DNA of 22,087 nt, from NCBI GenBank assembly GCA_002297505.1, contig DBLQ01000018.1, forward strand, positions 21,232-43,318, written 5' to 3'. This document shows, one piece after another, positions 1-6,352 of this stretch. Numbering within the stretch: the first letter of the stretch is position 1; each line of letters begins with the position of its first letter. The notes beneath the pieces are model-generated. The model saw only the letters and a program-made list of their open reading frames with translations, ran no database searches and was not told the origin of the DNA. This stretch comes from Flavobacteriales bacterium UBA720. Its GTDB lineage: Bacteria; Bacteroidota; Bacteroidia; Flavobacteriales; Weeksellaceae. The translations under genes and the position numbers were made by a program.

Positions 1-12
1 CGTGAGTCCGTC

Positions 13-152
13 GATGCGCACCCGTGACCCCGCGGGTGCGCACCCATTGAAGTAAACCTGCGCACCTTTTGATCAGAAGCTGCGCACCTTTGGAGGTAAA
101 CCTGCGCACCTTTTGACTAAAAGCTGCGCAGGTTTTGTCTAAGATCTGCGGA
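13..152. repeat. Array of seven TGCGCA-type cores at exact 22-bp spacing
   Basis: The hexamer TGCGCA starts at 15, 37, 59, 81, 103 and 125, and a decayed copy (TGCGGA) starts at 147. Every step is exactly 22 bp. Most cores are followed by CC and then a T-rich and A-rich spacer. Alternate spacers resemble each other (ending AAACC or AAGC), which gives a 44-bp higher-order period. The core is a palindrome; at 34-45 it widens to the perfect palindrome GGGTGCGCACCC, and the spacers TTTTGATCAGAA and TTTTGACTAAAA are near-palindromes. The period is not a multiple of three and stops fall in the reading frames, so a protein repeat is unlikely. The array may continue beyond the left edge. Its function is unknown. 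Confidence 0.85.
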
Positions 153-223
153 GATGTTTTTCAACCATCAGTGTCTTCAGCCAATAAAAGTCCACAGATC
201 TTTCCGGAGGATCGGCAGGAATT

Positions 224-667
224 TTATTCCCCGATTTCCAGTCTGGTGCTCAGTGCGATTCTGTTCCAGGCATTGATGGTGATGATGGCCATGATGAGTT
301 CGGCAATCTGCTTGTCGGAAAAATGTGATTGTGCTTTTTGGTAAGTGTCATCGGTCAGTCCGTTTTGGCTGATGAGTGTAATTTCTTCTGTCATTTTTAA
401 GGCGATTTGCTCTTCTGCGGAGAAGAATTTTTCCGCTTCGTGCCATGCGCTGATGAGGAAGATGCGTTCTGCCGTCTCGCCATACTTCATGGCATCTTTG
501 GTGTGCATGGCCAGACAGTAGGCACATCCGTTGATCTGGGATGCCCGGATTTTAATGAGTTCTTTGATGGTTTTAGAAATTTCAGAATTTGCCAAATAAC
601 CTTCCAGTCCAAGCATTGCTTTGTAAGCCTGAGCGTCTGTTTTGCTGATGTTGATGCGTTTGTCCAT
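224..667 (-). CDS. AhpD-like carboxymuconolactone decarboxylase family protein
   Basis: A 147-residue protein of the AhpD/CMD fold, a small all-helical cytoplasmic family. Many members act as thiol peroxidases that reduce alkyl hydroperoxides. The diagnostic active-site motif is present as INGCAYCLAMH, with the redox cysteine pair at residues 48 and 51 and the following histidine at 55. The length is normal for single-domain family members. The ATG at 667 follows an A-rich leader about 25 nt downstream of a promoter-like box at 696-703. A Crp/Fnr-type regulator gene lies just upstream on the same strand, and an inverted repeat sits between them, which suggests stress-responsive control. The family call is firm; the physiological substrate is not known. 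Confidence 0.9.
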   Translation of the reverse strand: MDKRINISKTDAQAYKAMLGLEGYLANSEISKTIKELIKIRASQINGCAYCLAMHTKDAMKYGETAERIFLISAWHEAEKFFSAEEQIALKMTEEITLISQNGLTDDTYQKAQSHFSDKQIAELIMAIITINAWNRIALSTRLEIGE

Positions 668-695
668 TGTTTTTAATTGTTTTAATTGGTTGATA

Positions 696-703
696 CAAAG
701 GTG
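696..703 (-). promoter_or_regulatory. Putative -7 box for the AhpD-like gene
   Basis: On the minus strand the sequence reads CACCTTTG, seven of eight positions of the Bacteroidota -7 element TAnnTTTG. It would start transcription near 692, about 25 nt before the ATG. No good -33 TTG is visible. That would fit an activator-dependent promoter using the adjacent inverted repeat. Confidence 0.45.
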
Positions 704-724
704 GCCAATTGAACAGTGGAAAAA

Positions 725-740
725 CTTAAACTGGTTTAAG
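725..740. promoter_or_regulatory. Perfect inverted repeat CTTAAAC-TG-GTTTAAG, candidate Crp/Fnr operator
   Basis: Arms at 725-731 and 734-740 are exact reverse complements separated by two bases. Dyads of this size are typical targets for Crp/Fnr dimers. Its centre (732.5) lies about 40.5 bp upstream of the start predicted from the box at 696-703, close to the -41.5 position of class II activators. The Crp/Fnr-family gene at 880-1461 is the obvious candidate regulator. Binding is an inference. Confidence 0.5.
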
Positions 741-789
741 AAAACTAATAAACCACAAAAGACACAAAAGATTTGTTTTGAATTTTAAA

Positions 790-815
790 TCCTTCGACTC
801 CGCTCAGGATGACAA
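790..815. repeat. Short intergenic hairpin sequence, probable dispersed repeat
   Basis: The segment containing CCTTCGACTCCGCTCAGGAT can fold with arms ATCCT (790-794) and AGGAT (806-810). I recognise this wording as a common intergenic repeat in Bacteroidota genomes, but there is only one copy in this window, so the repeat status rests on recollection. It lies between the Crp/Fnr and AhpD-like genes and is not coding. Confidence 0.4.
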
Positions 816-879
816 TTGTAAGTTTAATTGATGAGATGTCAGGTTGGTTGGCTTGAAGACTTAATAAAGTATGTGTGTT

Positions 880-1461
880 CTAAGTCTGAGAAGTACTTTT
901 CTTACGAATCTCGCTCAGATATTCCGGCGTGAAGCCGAGAAAGGAGGCGATGAGATACTGCGGCACGCGCTGGACAAAATCGGGATACTGCCTGATCAGG
1001 GAGAAGTAGAAATCTTCTTTCGAATACGTGAAAATGTACTTCACACGACGCTGATTGGCCGCAAAAGCCCGCTGATAAATAATGCGGAAATACTTTTCCA
1101 TGATTGGGAAATCCTTCAGAAGTTGTTCCTGAGACGTGGCGGAAATCGTCAGGACCTCGGACTTCTCCACGGTTTGAATGCTGAAATCGGCCGGCACCTG
1201 CCTTTCGAATGAAAAGTTATCCGTCATCCACCATGTTTCCAGCGCAAAGTCCGTGGTTTGCTCCACACCTTTTTCATTGATGAAAAACTTTCTCAGAAGA
1301 CCTTTCATGACAAAATAGTTGTGGCGGCAGACCTGGCCTTCTTCCAAAAGGTTTTCCTTTTTTCGAAAGGTCCGGACCTCGAAATAATTCATAATCCCAG
1401 CAAACTCTTCATCAGTTATGGTGATGAATTTCTTGAGATGCGCTTTGAATAGTTCGGACAT
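880..1461 (-). CDS. Crp/Fnr-family transcriptional regulator
   Basis: A 193-residue regulator with an N-terminal cyclic-nucleotide-binding-like beta-roll (about residues 20-115, including the stretch EVRTFRKKENLLEEGQ) and a C-terminal winged-helix DNA-binding region. The recognition-helix area reads LIASFLGFTPEYLSEIRKK near the C-terminus. Length and layout match the many Bacteroidota Crp/Fnr paralogues annotated as cAMP-binding proteins. I see no cysteine cluster indicating an Fe-S sensor, so the ligand is unknown. The ATG at 1461 gives a natural N-terminus (MSELFKAHLKKF). The gene reads towards the AhpD-like gene, with 212 bp between them holding a perfect dyad, so it probably regulates that gene and perhaps itself. 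Confidence 0.9.
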   Translation of the reverse strand: MSELFKAHLKKFITITDEEFAGIMNYFEVRTFRKKENLLEEGQVCRHNYFVMKGLLRKFFINEKGVEQTTDFALETWWMTDNFSFERQVPADFSIQTVEKSEVLTISATSQEQLLKDFPIMEKYFRIIYQRAFAANQRRVKYIFTYSKEDFYFSLIRQYPDFVQRVPQYLIASFLGFTPEYLSEIRKKSTSQT

Positions 1462-1500
1462 TTTTTTGTTAATTAAAAGTTTCTTCGAAGGAGAACAGGA

Positions 1501-1847
1501 CTATCTCATCCAATCAATTGTATCGATCAGCCAGCCACAGAAACATTCCCGACTTGTCATCAAGCAATAAATGTAGATGATGAAAATACCGAATGGAATC
1601 AGGAAAGGCACATTGATAAGAGCCACTTTGTAGTCTCTCTTTTTTAATTGAGAAATCAAATCGATGGTAAAACCAATGAACATTGCTGTCAGAATGAAGG
1701 CCAATAAACCACAATTCCCATTCCCACATCGGTCGGATGCTCTTTTTCACGATTCGCTTTGAATGCGATCTGAGCATACATATAAAGTAGCAGAAGCGGA
1801 ATGGTGACAAACGATAATTTGATGGCGAGGGCTTTGAGTGACTTCAT
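1501..1847 (-). pseudogene. Small two-helix membrane protein gene with a one-base frameshift
   Basis: Reading from the ATG at 1847 gives MKSLKALAIKLSFVTIPLLL and continues as a membrane segment, a basic-acidic loop (KANREKEHPTDVGMGIVV), and then a stop soon after the frame is lost. The adjacent frame continues with LAFILTAMFIGFTIDLISQL and a further hydrophobic stretch (FLIPFGIFIIYIYCL), ending at the stop at 1501. Adding one base to the T-run on the coding strand (1706-1708) joins the two into a smooth protein of about 115 residues. I therefore read this as one gene broken by a single-base deletion, either real or a sequencing error. It starts 10 nt after the PH/SHOCT gene stop, so the two are probably cotranscribed. 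Function unknown. Confidence 0.7.
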
Positions 1848-1857
1848 TCTAAGATGA

Positions 1858-2478
1858 TTACATTCTGTTGAGGATTTCCTTCTTTTTCATTTCGTAATCT
1901 TCGAGAGAAATAAGATCGTTGTCCAGAAAAGCTTTTAGTTTCATCAAGGTTTCCATTGGATCTTCGGCAGGCATTTCCGGTTGTGATTGCGGTTTTTGTT
2001 CTTCTGGTTTTTCGTTTTGTGTGTTGATGGTGAAGCCGCCGGCCGTTGCTCTTTTTTCTTCCAGTTCTTTTTCCCGGCGGTATTCTATCATTTCTTCCTC
2101 CTTGGCCTGCGCATATTGGTAGAGTTTTCTGGCCTGGGATTTTGGAATGTAATCGATGGTCTCAATGAAACCGGAAATCGCGGTCATCGTGAAAGTAGAA
2201 CCGAGAATAGCTTCGCTGATGTGACTTTCCGCAACATCTTTCCAAAGATAATCGTTAAAATCCGTCACCAATCCAAACGATTTGGAGCGGAAAAACAGGA
2301 TTCTTTTATTCGTAAGCACTATGGAATCCGGCGAGATATTAATGGCAGGTTTGTTCTGGACCGCAATGTATTCCACCGTTTCGCCGTTGGTCAAGAGGTC
2401 ATTGACTTTCTCCGTGATTTTCTCCACGGCTTTGGGGTCTTGGTCTTCGTTCAGGAATTTCTTTATATCGTTGATCAT
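1858..2478 (-). CDS. PH-domain and SHOCT-domain protein
   Basis: A 206-residue soluble protein. The N-terminal half (about 30-125) resembles bacterial PH-like domains (YokE/bPH type), with the typical VLTNKRILFFRSKSFG strand-turn-strand. A charged, low-complexity linker follows (about 128-170, rich in E, K, Q and P). The C-terminal 35 residues (METLMKLKAFLDNDLISLEDYE and onward) form a SHOCT domain, a short helical pair found at protein ends and thought to mediate oligomerisation. There is no signal peptide or membrane helix, so it is probably cytoplasmic. The frameshifted membrane-protein gene follows closely downstream and could be a functional partner. The precise role is unknown for this architecture. 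Confidence 0.8.
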   Translation of the reverse strand: MINDIKKFLNEDQDPKAVEKITEKVNDLLTNGETVEYIAVQNKPAINISPDSIVLTNKRILFFRSKSFGLVTDFNDYLWKDVAESHISEAILGSTFTMTAISGFIETIDYIPKSQARKLYQYAQAKEEEMIEYRREKELEEKRATAGGFTINTQNEKPEEQKPQSQPEMPAEDPMETLMKLKAFLDNDLISLEDYEMKKKEILNRM

Positions 2479-2530
2479 TGTTTGAATTTTATGGTTTGTG
2501 TAGTGTGAAATTACGAAAAGAAATTAATTA

Positions 2531-3289
2531 TTAAGCCAATCCTGCAATGTTTACCAATTCTATTTTTCCTGTTGTAAGATTTATTCGAATGTAAACATTG
2601 CAATTTCCTCCATCCATCATTCCAATCTTATAGAATTGAAAACTATCTAATAAATCTTTGCTCTTACAATAGAAATGAATACCGATTATGTTTTCATTCT
2701 TTTCATTTTTAAGTGAAGTCACTTGTTTCAAATAGTCAGTATATTTTCTTAAACGTTCATTTTTATTGAATTCTATTTTTAAAATTTCTTCAATTTTCTT
2801 TAAATCATCTGTTGTTAAGTCAAAACTTTTATTCTTAATGTCTCTTTTAAATTTTTTATAATCTGTGAAAACAGCATAGTCTTTAAAGTTTTTAAAATCA
2901 ATTCGATTGTCAACTTTTAAAGATGTTTTTTCGATTTTCATTCTATCAGGTTCTTCACCGTCAATAAATTCTAAAAAACCATTTTTTAAAACCGCAGTTT
3001 CAGCTTTGTTGTAATCCAATTCAAAAGGAGCAAATTTAATTGTATCGTTTTTGATTTTTAATCTTCCCTCGAAATTTTCTTCTTTACTGCGATTCACATC
3101 TTTTAAAATATCTTTAAAAGAGTAAGTGCTGTCAGAAAAAATTGTGAAAGTGCGCTTGATTTTTCTAAAACCATCAAAATTTTGTTTGGCAATTAGTAAA
3201 GTGTCTTTTTGAATGATTTTACTAGATTGGTTTTGAGATTTATTGCAACTTAAAAATAGAATTGCAATGAGAAATAAACTGATTTTCAT
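2531..3289 (-). CDS. Hypothetical lipoprotein, AT-rich
   Basis: A 252-residue protein beginning MKISLFLIAILFLSC, a clear lipoprotein signal with the lipidated cysteine at residue 15. The residues after the cysteine (NKSQNQ) lack the acidic cluster of a Bacteroidota surface-export signal, so it probably faces the periplasm. The mature part is rich in K, N, D and I, with no motif I can assign. The C-terminal third (IIGIHFYCKSKDLLDSFQFY, then a segment ending GKIELVNIAG) looks like a beta-rich globular domain. The gene is visibly more AT-rich than its neighbours, which may mean recent acquisition. It has its own promoter-like sequence at 3307-3336. I do not recognise the family. Confidence 0.8.
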   Translation of the reverse strand: MKISLFLIAILFLSCNKSQNQSSKIIQKDTLLIAKQNFDGFRKIKRTFTIFSDSTYSFKDILKDVNRSKEENFEGRLKIKNDTIKFAPFELDYNKAETAVLKNGFLEFIDGEEPDRMKIEKTSLKVDNRIDFKNFKDYAVFTDYKKFKRDIKNKSFDLTTDDLKKIEEILKIEFNKNERLRKYTDYLKQVTSLKNEKNENIIGIHFYCKSKDLLDSFQFYKIGMMDGGNCNVYIRINLTTGKIELVNIAGLA

Positions 3290-3306
3290 TGGTTTTATTA
3301 ATAAAT

Positions 3307-3336
3307 CAAATATCCGAAATTATTCTTTGGCAACAA
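3307..3336 (-). promoter_or_regulatory. Promoter for the AT-rich lipoprotein gene
   Basis: On the minus strand a TTG (3334-3336) is followed by 19 nt and then GATATTTG (3307-3314), which matches TAnnTTTG except at the first base. The predicted start is near 3303, about 14 nt before the ATG. The TTG overlaps the T-tract of the ABC-F terminator. Confidence 0.5.
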
Positions 3337-3365
3337 AAAACTGCATCAGAAATTCCAATGCAGTT
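3335..3365 (-). terminator. Rho-independent terminator of the ABC-F gene
   Basis: On the minus strand AACTGCAT (3358-3365) and ATGCAGTT (3339-3346) form a perfect 8-bp stem with an 11-nt loop, followed by a run of Ts (3335-3340). It lies just downstream of the ABC-F stop at 3393. Confidence 0.8.
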
Positions 3366-3392
3366 GATGTTTTATTTTAAAGTTTAAAAATC

Positions 3393-5327
3393 TTAACCTT
3401 CCAATTGACTTCCAAGATATTCCCATTCCTGCAATGTCAAATCTAATTCTTCTTTGGTTTTGTTATAGGTTTCCGAAACGGATTCAGAAGGATTTTCCTT
3501 GGCAAAAGACTTTTCAAATTCTTCTATTTTTAATTCGAGCTCAGAGATTTTTTCTTCTACTTTTTTCAGTTTGTTTTGGATGTTTTTTTGTTCTTTGCTT
3601 ACGATGGTTGTCGGTTGATGGCTGCTGGTTGCTGGTTTTGGTTCCTGAGTTTTGACTTCTTTAATTTCCTGCTCCTGATGCAATTTTGACCGTTCTGCAG
3701 AGATCTCGCGGATGCTTTCCTTTTGTCTGTATTCCAAGTATTCATCGATGTTGCCGAGGAATTCTTTCATTTTACCATCACGGAATTCGAAAATTTTGTC
3801 CGATAAACCTTGCAGGAATTCACGGTCGTGAGAAATCACGATCAGTGTGCCTTCATATTTCTGAAGCGCCAATTTGATAATCTCTTTAGACTGAATATCC
3901 AGGTGGTTCGTAGGCTCATCCATAATCAGCGTGTTGAACGGACGAAGTAGCAATTTACAAAGCGCCAGACGGTTTCTTTCACCTCCGGAAAGGACTTTGG
4001 TTTTTTTCGTTACATCCTCGCCCTGGAACAGGAAAGATCCCAAAAGGTCACGCACTCTTGGTCTGGTTTCTTCCGTTGCAGAATCTTCTGCTTCCTGTAG
4101 AACCGTTTTATCTGGTGTCAAAACTTCTTCCTGATTTTGCGCAAAATAACCGATGCTCACGTTGTGTCCAAGATTCCATTCTCCGGAATAATCTGTAATG
4201 TCGCCGGCAAGAATTTTTGCCAAAGTCGTTTTTCCCTGGCCGTTTTGACCCAAGAGGGAAATCCTGTCGCCACGTTCTACAAAGAAATCGACATTGTCAA
4301 AAATCTGCTTTTTGCCGTAAGCTTTCCCTAAGTTTTTAGCTTCGAAAATGACTTTTCCGGGCGTCACAGATGGTTGAAAACGAATATTGAATTTGGATAC
4401 ATCCTCATTATCGATCTCGATTCTTTCAATTTTGTCCAATTTTTTAATGAGTGACTGGGCAAAGGAAGCTTTGGTCGCGCTGGCGCGGAACTTGTTGATG
4501 TTGTCTTCCATCTGTTTGATTTCCGCATCCTGATTTTTCTTGGCCTGAGCCAGTTTTTCGCGGCGTTCCTTTCTCAGTTCCAGGTATTTGGAATAGTTGG
4601 CTTTGTAATCCTCAATCTTCTTATTGTTGACATCAAAAGTTCTGTTACAGATTGATGTCATAAACTGTTTATCGTGGCTTACCAGGACGATTGAGCCGGG
4701 ATAATCTTTCAGGAAATTTTCCAGCCAGATGATGGATTCCATATCCAGGTGGTTGGTAGGCTCATCCAGAAGCATTAGGTCGTTTTTCTGAAGCAGCAGT
4801 TTGGCAAGCTCAATTCTCATTCTCCAGCCTCCGGAAAACTCGTCCGTGATTTTTTGGAAATCATCGGCTTTGAAACCTAAACCAAATAATACTTTTTCCA
4901 CGTCACCTTCCAGATTGTAGGCGTCGTGATTCATCAGAAGATCATTCAGTTCCGTCATCCGGACAATCAGATCAGAGTAGGCATCGCTTTCGTAATCGGT
5001 TCTGGTGGCCAGTTGGTGGTTGACGTCTTCCAATTCATTTTTCATAGCGTTGATCTGCTCATAAGCCTGCATCGTCTCGTCCCAGACCGTTCTGCCTTTC
5101 ACAAAATCAAGATCCTGCTTCAGGAATCCAATGGTGATGTTGCCTTCGGGAACTACGGTACCTTCGTAGAAGTTGATTTCACCGGAAAGGATTTTGAGAA
5201 GCGTGGATTTTCCTGCTCCATTCTTACCGACCAAGCCGATTTTATCGTCTTTTTTGATGGTAAAATTGACGTCTCTGAAGAGATAATTTCCCGCGTGATG
5301 CAAGCCTAAACCCTGTGCCGAAATCAT
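3393..5327 (-). CDS. ABC-F family ATPase (Uup/EttA-like)
   Basis: Soluble tandem-ATPase protein of 644 residues from the chosen start. The first cassette has Walker A GKNGAGKST (34-42), signature FSGGWRMR and Walker B LMLLDEPTNHLD. The second has GQNGQGKTT, LSGGERNR and LIMDEPTNHLD. A charged linker joins them, and a C-terminal coiled coil (KKVEEKISELELKIEEFEK) follows a Q/P/T-rich hinge. There is no membrane domain, so it is not a transporter; ABC-F proteins act on the ribosome in translation or antibiotic protection. An in-frame ATG lies at 5426, but a perfect -7 box (TACTTTTG, minus strand, 5355-5362) falls between the two, and family members begin near MISAQGLGL, so I place the start at 5327. 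Subfamily is uncertain. Confidence 0.95.
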   Translation of the reverse strand: MISAQGLGLHHAGNYLFRDVNFTIKKDDKIGLVGKNGAGKSTLLKILSGEINFYEGTVVPEGNITIGFLKQDLDFVKGRTVWDETMQAYEQINAMKNELEDVNHQLATRTDYESDAYSDLIVRMTELNDLLMNHDAYNLEGDVEKVLFGLGFKADDFQKITDEFSGGWRMRIELAKLLLQKNDLMLLDEPTNHLDMESIIWLENFLKDYPGSIVLVSHDKQFMTSICNRTFDVNNKKIEDYKANYSKYLELRKERREKLAQAKKNQDAEIKQMEDNINKFRASATKASFAQSLIKKLDKIERIEIDNEDVSKFNIRFQPSVTPGKVIFEAKNLGKAYGKKQIFDNVDFFVERGDRISLLGQNGQGKTTLAKILAGDITDYSGEWNLGHNVSIGYFAQNQEEVLTPDKTVLQEAEDSATEETRPRVRDLLGSFLFQGEDVTKKTKVLSGGERNRLALCKLLLRPFNTLIMDEPTNHLDIQSKEIIKLALQKYEGTLIVISHDREFLQGLSDKIFEFRDGKMKEFLGNIDEYLEYRQKESIREISAERSKLHQEQEIKEVKTQEPKPATSSHQPTTIVSKEQKNIQNKLKKVEEKISELELKIEEFEKSFAKENPSESVSETYNKTKEELDLTLQEWEYLGSQLEG

Positions 5328-5354
5328 TGTGATGTATGTTTGAATTTGAATGTG

Positions 5355-5362
5355 CAAAAGTA
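5355..5362 (-). promoter_or_regulatory. -7 box TACTTTTG for the ABC-F gene
   Basis: This is a perfect match to TAnnTTTG on the minus strand, predicting a start near 5351 and a leader of about 24 nt to the ATG at 5327. It lies inside the upstream in-frame extension, which argues against the longer protein. A clear -33 TTG is not visible. Confidence 0.55.
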
Positions 5363-5454
5363 GTGAAATATGTTGGATGATGGAAGTGGGAAGAAGGAAG
5401 TCTCGATTTTGGAATGCTATCATCATAAAATGGTCGATTTGGTCTCTGCGCCAG

Positions 5455-5540
5455 AAATGGCTGGTGTGCCGCTCCTACGGAGCTCCGCTCTGATTAATTT
5501 CTTTCCTACAAGCCTTTCGCTTCTTCGAAGTTATACCTGA
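5455..5540. repeat. Intergenic hairpin-rich segment, possible dispersed repeat
   Basis: The 353-bp gap between the ABC-F and porin-like genes (5328-5680) has no gene. Besides the two promoters, it holds a GC-richer patch with a small hairpin GCTCC-TAC-GGAGC (5471-5483), then CTTTCCTACAAGCCTTTCGC. The patch differs in composition from the AT-rich surroundings and resembles intergenic repeats I recall from Flavobacteriales. Only one copy is present here. Confidence 0.3.
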
Positions 5541-5616
5541 ATACATGCATTTAAAACTATTTTATTATTCTTAAAAATGTTTGCTTTTTTGTAGATGTAT
5601 CAGTAATTGCTATTTA

Positions 5617-5648
5617 TTGTCTCATTTCAATCAAAAAAATTATCTTTG
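5617..5648 (+). promoter_or_regulatory. Consensus Bacteroidota promoter (TTG-N21-TATCTTTG)
   Basis: TTG at 5617-5619, 21 nt, then TATCTTTG at 5641-5648. Both elements match the -33/-7 consensus of Bacteroidota housekeeping promoters with allowed spacing. Predicted start is near 5652, about 29 nt before the ATG at 5681. Confidence 0.75.
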
Positions 5649-5680
5649 CCGCCATCAAAAACTTTAACTCAATAAAAATT

Positions 5681-6325
5681 ATGCTTAAAAAACTAGTAAC
5701 AATGGCCGTAGTTGCCGTTTCTGCCATGTCATTTGCCCAGTCCAAAATTTCAATTATTCCGGCAATAGGCTACGGATGGCGCACTGCCGAGAATCCGGAT
5801 GGACTCTCCAGACAAGAAGAGGACTATATCAAAGGTTTAAAAAGTGGTTTGACGGTAGATGTCTCTGCATATTACAACCTGAAAGAAAATATGGGGCTGG
5901 GACTTAAATTTTCAAACTTCAGTGCCTCAAGTTCGGGAATGTTCACCGCTACGGATTCTCAGGGTCAGACAATCTCTGCAAATCTTAGTACAGATGACAC
6001 CATTACTTTTTTTGGTCCGGCCTTTATGTTTGCTAACTTCAGTGAAAACACGCCTCACAAGCTTTTAATAGATATAGCGCTTGGAGTGATCACTTACACT
6101 TCAAAAACTGCAGGCATTACAGGCAAAGGATCCAACCTGGGCGCAGAAATGAATATCGCTTATCAATATGAAATCACAAAACACATCTATCTGGGTCCGA
6201 AACTTGGATTAACTGGCGGAACCCTGAGTAAGATGACCGTCAATGGACAGACGGTAAATTTGGGCGACAATAAAGAAGGTTTGAGCAGAGTTAATCTCAG
6301 TGCTGCTGCAACATTCCGTTTTTAA
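5681..6325 (+). CDS. Outer-membrane beta-barrel (porin-like) protein
   Basis: A 214-residue exported protein. The N-terminus MLKKLVTMAVVAVSAMSFAQ is a classic signal peptide, probably cut after Q20 or just before it. The mature chain alternates short amphipathic strands (ISIIPAIGYGW, LTVDVSAYYNL, MGLGLKFSNF, HIYLGPKLGLTGG) with polar turns and ends in a strand finishing with phenylalanine (AAATFRF), the usual C-terminal signal for insertion by the BAM machinery. Size suggests a small 8-10 strand barrel. A consensus promoter precedes it. The deoxyhypusine-synthase-like gene begins 27 bp downstream but has its own -7 box, so a functional link is not implied. Specific function unknown. Confidence 0.85.
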   Translation: MLKKLVTMAVVAVSAMSFAQSKISIIPAIGYGWRTAENPDGLSRQEEDYIKGLKSGLTVDVSAYYNLKENMGLGLKFSNFSASSSGMFTATDSQGQTISANLSTDDTITFFGPAFMFANFSENTPHKLLIDIALGVITYTSKTAGITGKGSNLGAEMNIAYQYEITKHIYLGPKLGLTGGTLSKMTVNGQTVNLGDNKEGLSRVNLSAAATFRF

Positions 6326-6328
6326 TTT

Positions 6329-6336
6329 TATCTTTG
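6329..6336 (+). promoter_or_regulatory. -7 box TATCTTTG for the deoxyhypusine-synthase-like gene
   Basis: A perfect TAnnTTTG match lies just after the porin-like stop codon. Predicted start is near 6340, giving a leader of only about 13 nt. No convincing -33 TTG is seen, since that region is inside the preceding gene. Confidence 0.5.
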
Positions 6337-6352
6337 CACAAATTCTTATATA

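Noticed and set aside
2..55. Possible C-terminal end of a plus-strand gene entering from the left edge
   Set aside because: A frame is open from position 2 to a stop at 53-55, but it runs through the 22-bp repeat array and its 17 codons show no recognisable protein ending. It is too short to call without the left flank.
13..152. CRISPR array
   Set aside because: Repeat cores are only 6-8 bp and the interval is 22 bp, far shorter than CRISPR repeat-spacer units, and no cas gene is present.
857..887. Hairpin AGACTTA/TAAGTCT at the end of the Crp/Fnr gene as a terminator
   Set aside because: The stem is only 7 bp with a 17-nt loop, overlaps the stop codon, and has no T-tract on the minus strand.
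5328..5426. N-terminal extension of the ABC-F protein
   Set aside because: The 33 extra residues have no family similarity, and a perfect -7 promoter box lies inside the extension, so the ATG at 5327 is preferred.
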